64,000 nt of DNA from Pseudomonas antarctica (GTDB lineage Bacteria; Pseudomonadota; Gammaproteobacteria; Pseudomonadales; Pseudomonadaceae): NCBI RefSeq assembly GCF_001647715.1, contig NZ_CP015600.1, positions 62,001 to 126,000 of the forward strand, given 5' to 3'. The position numbers and the translations under genes are program-made. Under the pieces are notes generated by a model. The model was given only the letters and a program-made list of their open reading frames with translations, was not told the origin of the DNA and searched no databases. Shown in pieces: positions 44,909 to 55,028 of the stretch (its first letter is position 1; each line of letters opens with the position of its first letter).

Positions 44909-45940
44909 CTACTTTGGCGTGTCCGTTTGTGCTGTGTCAGTGACTTTGAAGCGCAGCACACCGATGACCTGCCCGTCTTCCGTCAACACCCGCACCTGCC
45001 AGCGCCCTATCGAATCGGCCGGGAAGTTCTGCTTGTGGGTCCAGGCGCGGTAGCCTTCCTTGCGGCCACCGTGGATATCCAGGGCGATGCGGTCGACCTC
45101 TTGGCCGTTGAATTTCCACACATGGTAAATCCGCTCATCCAGCCCGCGCGGTGCGTTGATCGCGGTATAGGCGTACAGCCCGCCACTGCGCAGTTGGGCG
45201 GCGCTGACTTCCTTGAGGTCGTCGCCCGGCGTGCGGTCTTGCAGCTGGGTGCTGATCGCGACTTCGGTCATCCATAACGTTGCCGGCGGTACCCAGCTGC
45301 GCAGGAACCAACCGGCGCAGCCAATGGCGGCCGTGACTCCCAGCAGCATCGCCCAGCCTTTGATACTGCGCAGCGGCAGGCTTGCGGCCAGGCTTGGAAT
45401 CGACAATGCCATGGCGACGCCCAGCGCGAGCTTGTAACTCTCGGCGGTGGTCAGGTGCAGGATGATCGGCAGCGCGGTGAGCAGCGCGGCGAACAGAGTC
45501 AGGGTGTGCAGCGCCAGGAACAGCGAGCGTTTGGGCGCCAGCCACTTGTAGTACAGCGGGTCGGTAATCGACACGAGTGCCGCCGCACCGAGCAGGCCGG
45601 TGAAAATCGATTGGCCACTGTTCCAGCTGGTTGTGACGAAAAAGAACGGCAACACAAAAAACAGACTTTCCTGGTGGATCATCTGGGTGGCATAGCGCAG
45701 CAGCGGTTCGGGGATTTCGCGCTTGAAGACTTTGGCGAACAGTTGGGTAAAGCTGTTTTCCAGCATCAGCCACAGCCAGCTCACCAGCATGATCACCGCG
45801 ATCCAACTGGCCATGCCTTGCTGACGATCCACCAGAATGAAGCTGCACACACCCGAGATAAAACCGCCGAGTGCGATCACCCCTGGATAGCGCTTGATCA
45901 GTACGAGGATGCGCTGGATTAGGGGCGGCAGGTTTGGCAT
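44909..45940 (-). CDS. DUF5924/DUF2914 membrane protein
   Basis: A 343-residue protein with about seven membrane helices (residues 20-240) and a soluble C-terminal DUF2914 domain (RIYHVWKFNGQEVDRIALDI, SIGRWQVRVLTEDGQVIG) likely in the periplasm. It sits upstream of the lipid transport operon, 55 bases from its first start. No function is known; an envelope role is a guess from position. Confidence 0.82.
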   Translation of the reverse strand: MPNLPPLIQRILVLIKRYPGVIALGGFISGVCSFILVDRQQGMASWIAVIMLVSWLWLMLENSFTQLFAKVFKREIPEPLLRYATQMIHQESLFFVLPFFFVTTSWNSGQSIFTGLLGAAALVSITDPLYYKWLAPKRSLFLALHTLTLFAALLTALPIILHLTTAESYKLALGVAMALSIPSLAASLPLRSIKGWAMLLGVTAAIGCAGWFLRSWVPPATLWMTEVAISTQLQDRTPGDDLKEVSAAQLRSGGLYAYTAINAPRGLDERIYHVWKFNGQEVDRIALDIHGGRKEGYRAWTHKQNFPADSIGRWQVRVLTEDGQVIGVLRFKVTDTAQTDTPK

Positions 45941-46010
45941 GGGCGGTTCACAGTGGGTGTAGGAAAAAACCCGGACAGAATAACGTCTTAGGCCTGGGCT
46001 CGGTGCTTCA

Positions 46011-47393
46011 TTACGCGATCCGTTTGCGATAAAGCCGAACGCCGATCAACCCGCTGGCGATCAGCGCAAGCGCACCGACGCCGATCCAGGCCAGGGTGTC
46101 ATAGCTCACCAGCGGTTTTTCCACCCGCCAATAGCCCGGTTGGTCGAACACCTGGCGCATCGCCTGATTGGTCTGTGCCAGGGTCACGGCCTTGATGCGC
46201 TTCACCGGGTCACTGAAATGGCCGTTGTTGTAGTCGCCCGAGGCACTCCAGTAATAGTCGGCCAGGGCGCTGTTGCCTTGCACTGCCCAGGCCTGGCGGG
46301 CGATGGCGGCTTGCTGCAGGCGGGCGAATGTCGTCGGGTCGAGGCCGTCTTTGAGCAGTTGCGCCTTGAGATTTTGGAGCACCTGTTCGGCTTCGGGCAG
46401 GTTGTCCCGCTCAAGGTCGGCATTCAGGCTCAGGAAACCGACGCCGCCGAGCACTTCTCGCTCGCTCCACGGACCGTAGGATAAACCGTGCTTGAGGCGC
46501 AGTTGACGGTAGAGCGCCCAGTCCAGGTAGTCCTTGAGCAAGTCGTAGGTTTCATCATGTTGATCGTCGAGTACCGGTTCGGGGAACAGCCAGTGCAGCT
46601 TGGCACTGTCACCGACCCAGCCGTGGACAAGATCCCGGTGGCTGGCGGCGGCCTGCTGGATTTCCGGGAGCGGCAGATGCTCACTCGGCTCGACCGGGTC
46701 GAGTTGGCCATAGGTGCGTTCCAGGTAGGCCGGCAGCAGTTTGTCGAGGTCGCCGACGATGATCAGGGTCATGTTGTTGGGCGCGTACCAATTTTTGCGC
46801 AGGGACTCCAATTGATCGCGGGTCAAGTGGTCGACTTGCGCACGTTCGGCGCATTTGAGCCCCAGTTCGACGGCCAGTTGGTTGCTGGCGGTGTGGCCAA
46901 GGTCCTGGCGGTCGAGCAGGCGTTGCAGGTGTGAGTAGTGGCCGCCATCTTCGCGTTCGACCACCTGCTTGGCCGCTTTGATGTTGGCATCGGACAGTTC
47001 AGTGCGGGTGATGATCGCGAGTAGCAAGTCCAGCACCTTGCGCTGGTTTTGTGCGGGCGCTTCGATCACAAAGGTGGTGTCGGCGTTGCTGGTGTAGGCG
47101 TTCCACTCGCCGCCGAGGGCTTGCATGCGGTCTTCCAGGTCGCCTTCGCCGCCGCCGTCGATGCCGCTGAACAATAGGTGTTCGAGCAGGTGCGGCAGCT
47201 CCTTTTCATCACAACGGAAATCATCCAGGCCCACGCCTACGACCAGGCGGATGGCCACATGCCCGCGCTCGGTGCCCGGTTTGAGCAGCAATTGCAGGCC
47301 GTTGGGCAGGGTGTAGCCCTCGACTTGCAGACGATCAAAGGCGAAGGCGTGTGCAGAGCCCAACAACAGGCAGGCGAATAACAGGCGACGCAT
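46011..47393 (-). CDS. M16 family zinc peptidase
   Basis: A 460-residue exported protease (signal peptide cut after AFA). The inverted zinc motif HLLEH at about residues 50-54 (ELPHLLEHLLF) and a downstream Glu are those of the M16 (pitrilysin) family. A hydrophobic C-terminal helix (VGALALIASGLIGVRLY) would anchor it in the membrane with the domain in the periplasm. The ATG at 47393 gives the signal peptide; the longer frame runs through the REPIN. Substrate unknown. Confidence 0.9.
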   Translation of the reverse strand: MRRLLFACLLLGSAHAFAFDRLQVEGYTLPNGLQLLLKPGTERGHVAIRLVVGVGLDDFRCDEKELPHLLEHLLFSGIDGGGEGDLEDRMQALGGEWNAYTSNADTTFVIEAPAQNQRKVLDLLLAIITRTELSDANIKAAKQVVEREDGGHYSHLQRLLDRQDLGHTASNQLAVELGLKCAERAQVDHLTRDQLESLRKNWYAPNNMTLIIVGDLDKLLPAYLERTYGQLDPVEPSEHLPLPEIQQAAASHRDLVHGWVGDSAKLHWLFPEPVLDDQHDETYDLLKDYLDWALYRQLRLKHGLSYGPWSEREVLGGVGFLSLNADLERDNLPEAEQVLQNLKAQLLKDGLDPTTFARLQQAAIARQAWAVQGNSALADYYWSASGDYNNGHFSDPVKRIKAVTLAQTNQAMRQVFDQPGYWRVEKPLVSYDTLAWIGVGALALIASGLIGVRLYRKRIA

Positions 47394-47415
47394 AACAAGC
47401 TTCCTGGCGAATGAT

Positions 47416-47508
47416 TGTGGGAGCGGGCTTGCTCGTAAAGGCGGTGGTTCAGTCGGCCGAATCGTCGACTGGCGCACCACTTTTTTCGCGAGTAAGCCCG
47501 CTCCCACA
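47416..47508. repeat. REPIN upstream of the M16 gene
   Basis: Inverted REP pair (GCGGGCTTGCTCGT variant left, GAGTAAGCCCGCTCCCACA right). Lies between two minus-strand genes. Confidence 0.88.
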
Positions 47509-47562
47509 TTGCCGGTTTGGTTTTAAGTCCATTTTTTACTGACTGTGCAGCCGCCCGTACGT

Positions 47563-49221
47563 TCAGGGCGAATGGGTGATGTCGGCAATATCTTCAGCGG
47601 AGAGTGCACCGGTGTCGGAGGTTTCGAGCACCACATAGGCGCTGCTGCAGAACAGTGAGTTGAGACGCTTCATGTCGGCAATCAGCTCCAAGTGCAAGGA
47701 GCTGGTCTCCAGGCTCTGTACGATTTTGCGTTGCAGGCGGCTGACGTGAGCATGCGCCAGGCGGCGTTCCTGAGCGCGAAAGCGGCGCTTCTCGCGCAGC
47801 AGTTGGCGGGCGCTTTCGGGGTCGGCACTCAGGAACACCGACAGCCCCAGACGCAGGTTGGCAATCAGTTGCGTATGCAGGCCGGCCAGTTCTTCCAGGC
47901 CCACTTCAGAAAACTGGCGACGCTGCGAGGTTTTCTGCTGCTGGACCTTGCGCAGCATGCGCTCGATCAGGTCGCCAGCCAGTTTCAGGTTGATTGATAG
48001 CTCGATGATCTCGGCCCAACGGCGGCTGTCTTGTTCACTGAGGTCTTCGCGGGGCATTTGCGCGAGGTAGAGCTTGATCGCGCTGTAGAGTGCCTCGACA
48101 TCATCGCTGAGACTGCGCATTTCCTGGGTAATCGCCGTTTGCTTGCCGCGCAGCACTTCGAGCATGGCGGTGAGCATGTTGTCGATCAAGTCGCCCAAGC
48201 GCAGGGTTTCGCGGGCGGCGTTGGCCAAGGCCAGGCTTGGTGTGGCAAGTGAGGCCAAGTCCAGGTGGCGCGGCTTGGCTTTGCCGTTGACCTCTGCTTG
48301 TTCCGGCAGTAACCAGGCGCACAGGCGTGCCATCGGGCTAATGCTCGGCAGCAGGATCAGGCAGCGGCTGGTGTTGTAGAGCAGATGGAAGGTGATGACC
48401 ATGCCTTGGGCGCTGTAGTCCAAACCGTCCATCCAGCGCACGAGCGGGTCGAGTACGGGGATGATCAGCAGCAGGCCGATCAGTTTGTACAGCAGGCTGC
48501 CCAAGGCAACCTGGCGACCTGCGGCGTTCTGCATGCTGGTGCTGAGGAAGGCCAGCACGCCACTGCCGATGTTGGCGCCGATCACCAGGCCGATGGCCAC
48601 GTGCAGGCCGATCACACCGGCGCCGGCTAACGTTGCCGTGAGCAATACGGCGGCCAGGCTGGAGTAGGAAATCATTGCGAACAACGCGCCGACCAAGGCG
48701 TCCAGCAAGATGTCGCCAGTCAGCGAGGCAAAGATGACTTTGACGCCTTGGGCATGGGTAATCGGCCCGGCAGCTTCGACGATCAGTTGCAGGGCGAGAA
48801 TGATCAGGCCCAGGCCGATCCCGACCCGTCCCATCTGGCCTGCTCGCGTCTGTTTGCGCGACAGGAAGAAAATCACCCCCAGAAAGATCAGCAGCGGTGA
48901 CAGCCAGGACAAGTCGAAGGTCAGCACACGCGCCATCAATGCCGTACCGACGTCGGCGCCAAGCATGGTCGCAAGCGCGGGTGTGAGGCCCATCAGGCCC
49001 TGGCCGACAAACGAGGTCACCAGCATTGCCGTGGCGTTGCTGCTCTGCACCATGGCCGTCACCAGAATACCGGCGACAAACGCCAGCCAGCGCTTGGACA
49101 TGTTCTGCCCGATGACTTGGCGCAAGTTGGAACCGTAGACCCGCAAGATGCCGGTACGGACAATGTGCGTGCCCCAGATAAGCAGGGTCACGGCGGAAAG
49201 CAGATTGAGCAAGGTCAGCAT
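47563..49221 (-). CDS. Na/Pi cotransporter family protein
   Basis: A 552-residue sodium/phosphate cotransporter-like membrane protein. Two repeats carry the family motifs (VQSSNATAMLVTSFVGQG and SYSSLAAVLLTATLAGAG); about ten helices occupy the first 320 residues. The C-terminal 200 residues form a PhoU-like helical domain. Phosphate export or regulation is possible in bacterial members; the substrate is not proven. Confidence 0.88.
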   Translation of the reverse strand: MLTLLNLLSAVTLLIWGTHIVRTGILRVYGSNLRQVIGQNMSKRWLAFVAGILVTAMVQSSNATAMLVTSFVGQGLMGLTPALATMLGADVGTALMARVLTFDLSWLSPLLIFLGVIFFLSRKQTRAGQMGRVGIGLGLIILALQLIVEAAGPITHAQGVKVIFASLTGDILLDALVGALFAMISYSSLAAVLLTATLAGAGVIGLHVAIGLVIGANIGSGVLAFLSTSMQNAAGRQVALGSLLYKLIGLLLIIPVLDPLVRWMDGLDYSAQGMVITFHLLYNTSRCLILLPSISPMARLCAWLLPEQAEVNGKAKPRHLDLASLATPSLALANAARETLRLGDLIDNMLTAMLEVLRGKQTAITQEMRSLSDDVEALYSAIKLYLAQMPREDLSEQDSRRWAEIIELSINLKLAGDLIERMLRKVQQQKTSQRRQFSEVGLEELAGLHTQLIANLRLGLSVFLSADPESARQLLREKRRFRAQERRLAHAHVSRLQRKIVQSLETSSLHLELIADMKRLNSLFCSSAYVVLETSDTGALSAEDIADITHSP

Positions 49222-49391
49222 GCTCGGCCCCCCGTGTGGGTGCGCCCCAATTGGGGCGAAGGAAAGTTGCCGCGTGCCGTTCTACGTCTTGTACTTAAGC
49301 TGTAGTTGGCGAATGGGCTCTGCGCCAGCATCGCATAGCTAAAGTAGGTATTGAAACAAAACTGTCATGAAATCAGCTTTTTGCGGATGAA

Positions 49392-49419
49392 AAAAAGGGG
49401 CTTATAAAAGCCCCTTTTT
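49392..49419 (-). terminator. Terminator of the terC gene
   Basis: AAAAAGGGGCTT pairs with AAGCCCCTTTTT around TATA; on the minus strand it ends in a T-run. Confidence 0.88.
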
Positions 49420-49432
49420 GTCTGGCTCGGGC

Positions 49433-50200
49433 TTATTGACCCGGAATGTCCTTGCGCAGTTTCACCGGGTCCTGTTGTTTCTTCTTCTTCGCGATCGAGG
49501 TGCGCATCTTGATGTTGATCGCTTCCACCGCCAGCGAGAACGCCATGGCGAAGTAGACGTAGCCCTTTGGCACGTGTACGCCGAAGGATTCGGCGATCAG
49601 CACAGTACCCACTACGAGCAGGAACGACAGCGCGAGCATTTTCAGCGACGGGTGCTTGTCGATGAATTCGCTGATGGTGCCGGCAGCCAGCATCATCACC
49701 AGTACGGCGACGATGATCGCGGCGACCATGACGGGTACATGGGAAACCATGCCCACCGCCGTGATGACCGAGTCCAGGGAGAACACGATGTCGATGATCG
49801 CGATCTGGATGATGGTGTAGATGAACTTGCCACCGGCGCCCTTGGGCTCATCGTGGGTTTCGTCTTCACCTTCCAGTGCGTGATACATCTCCTGGGAGCT
49901 TTTCCACAGCAGGAACAGGCCACCGAAGAACAGAATCAGGTCGCGACCGGAAATGCCTTGGCCGAAGACCACGAACAGGTCGGCGGTCAATTGCATGACC
50001 CACGTAATCGACAGCAGCAACAGGATTCGCGTCACCATGGCCAGGGCCAGGCCGAAGATCCGAGTGCGCGCCTGCATGTGCTTGGGCATGCGGCTGACCA
50101 GGATCGAAATCATGATGATGTTATCGATGCCCAGGACGATCTCGAGGGCCGTCAGGGTGAAGAAGGCAATCCAGATTTCCGGATTGGTCAGCCATTCCAT
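49433..50200 (-). CDS. TerC family membrane protein
   Basis: A 255-residue TerC-type integral membrane protein, about seven helices, with conserved acidic residues (ALEIVLGIDNII near the start, IDIVFSLDSVITAVG in the middle) that bind metal ions in this family; homologues export manganese. The ATG at 50200 (MEWLTNPEIW) is the family start. No manganese riboswitch was recognised in the 65-base upstream gap. Confidence 0.9.
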   Translation of the reverse strand: MEWLTNPEIWIAFFTLTALEIVLGIDNIIMISILVSRMPKHMQARTRIFGLALAMVTRILLLLSITWVMQLTADLFVVFGQGISGRDLILFFGGLFLLWKSSQEMYHALEGEDETHDEPKGAGGKFIYTIIQIAIIDIVFSLDSVITAVGMVSHVPVMVAAIIVAVLVMMLAAGTISEFIDKHPSLKMLALSFLLVVGTVLIAESFGVHVPKGYVYFAMAFSLAVEAINIKMRTSIAKKKKQQDPVKLRKDIPGQ

Positions 50201-50265
50201 GTGTATTCCTTTGAGCAAGTGTGAAACCGCGCAAGCTGCAGCGCCGCGCGGTTAGGTCGGTAGGA

Positions 50266-51573
50266 TTATAGAGTGCTGAATAGCGGAAAAATCCCCATCA
50301 GCAAAGCGGCGAACATTATGCACAGGCATACCAGCACTGCCCACTTGAGGGTAAAGCGTTGGTGATCGCCAAATTCGATGCCGGCCAGGGCGACCAACAG
50401 GTAGGTCGAAGGTACCAACGGGCTGAGCAAATGCACGGGTTGGCCAACGATGGAGGCGCGCGCCATTTCCACGGCGGTGATGCCGTAATGGCTGGCCGCT
50501 TCGGCGAGTACCGGCAGTACGCCGTAGTAGAACGCATCGTTGGACATGAAGAAGGTAAACGGCATGCTTACCAGCGCGGTGATCACCGCGAGGTACGGGC
50601 CCAGCGCGTCCGGGATGACCGCCAGCAAGCTCTTGGACATAGCATCGACCATGCCGGTGCCGGACAGAATGCCGGTGAAGATGCCGGCGGCGAAGATTAG
50701 CCCGACTACCGCCAGTACGCTGCCGGCGTGGGCGGCGACGCGGTCTTTTTGCTGTTGCAGGCACGGGTAGTTGACGATCATCGCGATACTGAACGCCACC
50801 ATGAACAGCACCGGCAGCGGCAACAGGCCGGCGATCAGGGTGCACATCAGGGCGAAGGTCAGGGCGCCGTTGAACCAGATCAGCTTTGGACGGCGGGCGT
50901 CCGGGAATTGCGACACGCTGATCTCGCTGTGGTCGATTTCATCACCTTGCAGGTGCAGCTCACCCAGGCGGGCACGTTCGCGCTTGCCGTACATATAGGC
51001 AATCACCAGGATCGCCACTACACCGGCGGCCATGGCCGGGATCATCGGCACGAAAATATCCGACGGGTCCACATGCAGCGCACTGGCGGCGCGGGCAGTC
51101 GGGCCGCCCCAGGGCGTCATATTCATCACGCCGCCGGCGAGGATGATCAGGCCGGCCATGATGCGTGGGCTCATGCCGATACGCTGGTACAGCGGCAGCA
51201 TGGCTGCCACGCAGATCATGTAGGTGGTGGCGCCGTCACCGTCGAGGGAGACGACCAGGGCCAGCACAGCGGTGCCGACCGACACTTTCAGCGGGTCGCC
51301 CTTGACCATCTTGAGGATCTTGCGCACGGCCGGGTCGAACAGGCCGGAGTCGATCATCAGGGCAAAGTAGAGGATGGCGAACATCAGCATCACGCCGGTT
51401 GGCGCAAGCTTGGTGATACCCGCAAGCATCATCGGGCCGATTTCCGGCGCAAAGCCACCAAACAGGGCGAACAGGATCGGCACAATGATCAAAGCAATCA
51501 GCGCAGACAGGCGCTTGGTCATGATCAGGAACATGAACGTGATGACCATGGCAAAGCCAAGGAAAGTCAGCAT
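50266..51573 (-). CDS. CitMHS-family citrate-Mg2+/H+ symporter
   Basis: A 435-residue integral membrane transporter, 11-12 helices, of the CitMHS family, which imports citrate complexed with divalent metal. Characteristic are VSLDGDGATTYMICVAAMLP and GGVMNMTPWGGPTARAASAL. P. aeruginosa has a citA transporter in this chromosomal area. The TerC gene follows 65 bases downstream on the same strand; no two-component citrate sensor is adjacent. Confidence 0.9.
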   Translation of the reverse strand: MLTFLGFAMVITFMFLIMTKRLSALIALIIVPILFALFGGFAPEIGPMMLAGITKLAPTGVMLMFAILYFALMIDSGLFDPAVRKILKMVKGDPLKVSVGTAVLALVVSLDGDGATTYMICVAAMLPLYQRIGMSPRIMAGLIILAGGVMNMTPWGGPTARAASALHVDPSDIFVPMIPAMAAGVVAILVIAYMYGKRERARLGELHLQGDEIDHSEISVSQFPDARRPKLIWFNGALTFALMCTLIAGLLPLPVLFMVAFSIAMIVNYPCLQQQKDRVAAHAGSVLAVVGLIFAAGIFTGILSGTGMVDAMSKSLLAVIPDALGPYLAVITALVSMPFTFFMSNDAFYYGVLPVLAEAASHYGITAVEMARASIVGQPVHLLSPLVPSTYLLVALAGIEFGDHQRFTLKWAVLVCLCIMFAALLMGIFPLFSTL

Positions 51574-51828
51574 AGGAATACTCCAGGCGTAGCGCGGCTA
51601 GGGAATGGCGAACCGGTTGGGGGTCAGCGCAGTACGAAAGGCACGTAGCGTACGGTGGGAGTTGGAGCGAACAGGCGGGTACGAACAGACATCAGGAATC
51701 ACCATTGTTGTTGTTAACAGCCGGTCTGTTGCCGGCAGTGGGGGCGATCCTAGACGGGGAAGCTTTCAGCCAGCTTTCGCTGAGCACTCAGATGATCAGA
51801 GGTTCGTAGGACTTCTCTTTAAGGTGGG

Positions 51829-53790
51829 TTAAGGCAGTTCCAAACCCCCTGCCGCTTTGTGCAGGGCCCGCAGATGCTCACCTACCTGTTTGAGGTTGGC
51901 CTCGCAGGCGGCGATCTCGGCAGCGCGGGACGGCTCCAGCAGCACCCGCACCTCTTTATCCAGGTCGCCGCTCAAGGATTGCAGTTGCTTCTGGCGTTCG
52001 GCACTTTCCGATTCCAGGCGTTGGGCTTCTGACGGTTGTGGCAGGCCGTAGCCGCTGGTGCCCAGCAGTTCTGCGGGGCGGCTGAGGAAGCCGCTGTTGG
52101 CGAGGATCTGTTGTAACGTGTGGTTGGCTTTTTCCATGCCGCCGTTTTTCAGTTCGCGTGCACCGAGGTAGCGTTGTTTGACTTCGTCCTGAGCCAGCAT
52201 CAGTTGCCTGCGATAGCTTGCCTGCTCCAGCAGCAACAATGCGGCGCTGGTGCGCAGGTCGGCCTGGCTGAACCATTGGCGGCGTTCCTCGGCGCTGAGA
52301 GACAGCCAGTCTTCCACCTGGGTCTGTTTAATCGGCAGGTGTTTGCGCAACACGTCGAACATCGCCTGGTAGCGTTCGCGGAACGAGTCGAAGTGATACC
52401 CCAGGCGCAACGCCTCGCGTTTGTCATTGAGCACGCTGGTGTCGGCCAGGCCACGGGCGCTGAGTACTTCCAGCAGACCGTTGGGGGTGATGTTGTCCAG
52501 GCCGGTCAATTGCGGGTTGGCGCTGCCACTGCGCAACAGTTTCAGGCTTTCCACTGCGCAGTTATTGGAAATGAAGAAGTAGTTGCCGTCATAGCTCCAG
52601 TGCATTTCGGCGGCATGCTCGACGGTATCGTTGATCTCTTGGCGCGAGAGCTTGAGCGGCACTGACGCCAGGCCGCGCAACTCGGTCTTGGTGTATTCGT
52701 CGATCACTTGGGCCAGCGGCAGCACAAATAGCCGTGACGGGTACTTGCCCACCAGGCCATCCCAGCTCGACAGCTGTACGTCACCGACAAATGCGCGGTA
52801 GGACAGCACCAGGTGCTGGTCCAGGTCCAGCCGGCAATCCGGGCCGCGTGGGCGACCGGGCGCGCAGATCACCAGGCGCAACATGCTGTGGCCCCAGCGG
52901 CTGACCAGGTTTTGGTTGGCTTCGGCCAGCAGGTAGTCGATTTCATACACCCGCTCCGGATCGATCTGGCCCAGCGGCGTCTTGGCGAAATCGTTGCCGG
53001 CGTTCAGGAACGCGTAGGTCGTGGCGCAGGTGTCTTGCTCGGACGGCGCCCAGCCGAAGTGTTCCTTGTAATAGCGAAACAGCGCGGGGCGACGGCAGGC
53101 GTAGCTCGGGTCGAGGAGGAAGTACTCCATGTTGACGGCCACGAACTCCAGCGGGCTGGTGGTTTCGTAGATGTCCGGGCTGCGGGCGACCTGATGGTTG
53201 TGCTGCTCCCGCTCGCCGCGGCGCCCCACGTATTGCGGCCATCCGGCAAGGTCCAGCAGGCGCGGGTCGTCACTTAAGGTAAAGCGGCGGTCGTTCTGGC
53301 CTCGGCATTGATCGGGGAGGCCGATCAGGCCGGTGATGTTGTTCTGGCGGCTGCAGCGCTGGATCAGTGTGCGCTCGTCTTTGGTCCACAGGCGCGCACG
53401 GTCGTAAATGTGGGTCAGTTCATGCAGCACGGTGGCGAGCATTTCGCGGCGTACGGTGCCGTGGGGGCGGTTGGTCTTCTGCGTGGCCGCGCTGCCGTCG
53501 GTCAGGCTGGCAAGCAGGTTTTGGTTGAGGTCCAGTTCGGACACCAGAGATGCCTGGCCATAAGCGTTTTCAGGCATTTTGTCGGTCCAGCCGACATCAA
53601 TGCGCCGGTCCAGCTGCTCGATAAAGCGCGGCGGCAAAGCGCGCATCGCCTCATCGAGCAATGCCTGGCTGGCCTGCTGTTCGGCCGGGCTCAAGCCTTC
53701 GGTCTTGAGCCGCAGTTGCAGGCTGGCCTGGGCTGCGCTTGCACAGAGCAGCACAGTCCCGGCCAGTAGCCAGGCGACTAGCCGCCTCAC
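51829..53790 (-). CDS. DUF4105 (Lnb N-terminal-like) exported protein
   Basis: A 653-residue protein with a signal peptide (AQA-S cut). The N-terminal third contains a zinc-protease-like segment (REMLATVLHELTHIYDRARL, an HELTH motif at about residue 124). The middle part is the DUF4105 domain, with a Cys/His pattern (WGHSMLRLVICAP, SNNCAVESLKLL) like NlpC/P60-type or Lnb peptidase-like proteins. The C-terminal third is helical. It starts with GTG and overlaps the first DUF2388 gene by GTGA. Function unknown; envelope processing is plausible. Confidence 0.82.
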   Translation of the reverse strand: MRRLVAWLLAGTVLLCASAAQASLQLRLKTEGLSPAEQQASQALLDEAMRALPPRFIEQLDRRIDVGWTDKMPENAYGQASLVSELDLNQNLLASLTDGSAATQKTNRPHGTVRREMLATVLHELTHIYDRARLWTKDERTLIQRCSRQNNITGLIGLPDQCRGQNDRRFTLSDDPRLLDLAGWPQYVGRRGEREQHNHQVARSPDIYETTSPLEFVAVNMEYFLLDPSYACRRPALFRYYKEHFGWAPSEQDTCATTYAFLNAGNDFAKTPLGQIDPERVYEIDYLLAEANQNLVSRWGHSMLRLVICAPGRPRGPDCRLDLDQHLVLSYRAFVGDVQLSSWDGLVGKYPSRLFVLPLAQVIDEYTKTELRGLASVPLKLSRQEINDTVEHAAEMHWSYDGNYFFISNNCAVESLKLLRSGSANPQLTGLDNITPNGLLEVLSARGLADTSVLNDKREALRLGYHFDSFRERYQAMFDVLRKHLPIKQTQVEDWLSLSAEERRQWFSQADLRTSAALLLLEQASYRRQLMLAQDEVKQRYLGARELKNGGMEKANHTLQQILANSGFLSRPAELLGTSGYGLPQPSEAQRLESESAERQKQLQSLSGDLDKEVRVLLEPSRAAEIAACEANLKQVGEHLRALHKAAGGLELP

Positions 53791-54107
53791 AGAGCGAGGA
53801 TAGCTTCGGCGAGAGTCTGGTCACTGGCATCGCGCGCTTCCGGTACGCGGGTTCGCAGGGTGTCGAAGGCGGCTTCCAATTGCGCGCCACGGATCTCGCC
53901 ATTGGTGGCGACGAAGCTGGCGGCGTCATCGTGGGCTTCGCGCACGATTTTGGAGTCGCGGATGGACGTGGTGGTGTCCGAGGTGAAATCAATGGTGCGG
54001 GCCGAGGCACGCACGACGATGTTACTGGTGGCCTTGAGAGTTTGCGCGTGGGCAACATCGGCCAACAACAGCAGGCCGAGAGCGGCGGCGATCAGCGGGC
54101 TACGCAT
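53787..54107 (-). CDS. DUF2388 family protein, copy 1
   Basis: A 106-residue exported protein (signal peptide cut after AHA) of the DUF2388 family, sometimes labelled holin without evidence. The shared core SIRDSKIVREAHDDAASFVA...GEIRGAQLEAAFDTLR and the end LAEAILAL are visible. Its stop overlaps the DUF4105 start, so the two are translationally coupled. Confidence 0.85.
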   Translation of the reverse strand: MRSPLIAAALGLLLLADVAHAQTLKATSNIVVRASARTIDFTSDTTTSIRDSKIVREAHDDAASFVATNGEIRGAQLEAAFDTLRTRVPEARDASDQTLAEAILAL

Positions 54108-54133
54108 GGGATGACTCCAAAATACAAAGATGA

Positions 54134-54442
54134 TTATTGGACGAGAATTGCCTGCGCCAGTTCAAGGTCGCTGGCATGAAGTTTTGGCTGGGTCCGACGC
54201 AGATAATCCAGCGCAGATTCCAGACGAGCTCCCCGCCATTGGCCGTCAGTGGCAATAAATGCGGCAGCGTCATCCTGGGCGGCCAGTACCAACTTTCTGT
54301 CAAAGGGTGCTGACGTCACCTTGCTGGTGGCATACGCACTGATGACGGTGCTCTGGGTGGACACGTCAAAGGCCGAAGCCAGGGGTGACCAGCAGGCGCA
54401 AAACAACACGGGAACGATCAACAGGCGGTATGAAAAAGCCAT
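54134..54442 (-). CDS. DUF2388 family protein, copy 2
   Basis: A 102-residue paralogue with the most divergent N-terminus (signal peptide cut near ASA). The core KLVLAAQDDAAAFIATDGQ WRGARLESALDYLR and the AQAIL end match the other copies, but the DNK/DSK loop is altered (FDRKLV). It lies 26 bases upstream of copy 1. The ATG at 54442 is preferred to the frame end at 54511. Confidence 0.83.
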   Translation of the reverse strand: MAFSYRLLIVPVLFCACWSPLASAFDVSTQSTVISAYATSKVTSAPFDRKLVLAAQDDAAAFIATDGQWRGARLESALDYLRRTQPKLHASDLELAQAILVQ

Positions 54443-54548
54443 GGGACTCGACAACTGAAAGCGAGCGCCAAGGCTAGCGCAACGCCCGGGCGAGAGCCAG
54501 CGCTGACACATCTGGTGGTGGCTGGCGCTCTCTTGGGTCGACTTGGCG

Positions 54549-54869
54549 TCAGATGGCCAGAATGGCCTGCGCCAACTGTGCGTCCGTTGCGGTGTTCAGC
54601 TGGGGAGCCTGTTGGCGGATCTGTGCCAGGGCGCTTTCGAGCTTCACGCCACGAATGGCGCCTTCGCTGGCGACAAAGCTGGCGGCGTCGTCGCGGGCCG
54701 CTTGCACGACCTTGTTGTCGCGCAGGGAAGAGGTGGCATCCGAGCTGGCATCGGACGTCGCTTTCAGCGCGCCGACGATCGAATCAGTGGTCACGATAAG
54801 GCTGCTCGCGTTGGCGTTGGCAGCTACGGCCAACAGGGCGGCAGCACTCAGCAGGCGAAGACGGGACAT
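54549..54869 (-). CDS. DUF2388 family protein, copy 3
   Basis: A 106-residue exported paralogue (signal peptide cut after NANA) with core SLRDNKVVQAARDDAASFVA, RGVKLESALAQIRQ and AQAILAI end. It leads the minus-strand cluster; a CAGGAGTGATTCC ribosome site precedes the ATG at 54869. A GC-rich stem-loop near 54491-54533 separates it from copy 2. Confidence 0.85.
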   Translation of the reverse strand: MSRLRLLSAAALLAVAANANASSLIVTTDSIVGALKATSDASSDATSSLRDNKVVQAARDDAASFVASEGAIRGVKLESALAQIRQQAPQLNTATDAQLAQAILAI

Positions 54870-55028
54870 GGAATCACTCCTGTAGATAATCAAATAAAGC
54901 GGCGCAAAGCGCCCACTGTGAAACGGACAATGTTGCTGTTGAGCATCAGACGCCCGTTCTACAAGGTTCGCCACGTGATGATGGAATCTTAAGCTGCCGC
55001 TTATCCGTTCGGGAAGTTTATTCACTGT

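Noticed and set aside
50201..50265. yybP-ykoY manganese riboswitch expected ahead of terC
   Set aside because: The gap is only 65 bases and shows no matching structure.
54870..54960. AlgU-like promoter (GAACCT...TCTGA on the minus strand) ahead of DUF2388 copy 3
   Set aside because: The spacer is only about 13 bases and the -35 box differs, so it does not fit the consensus.
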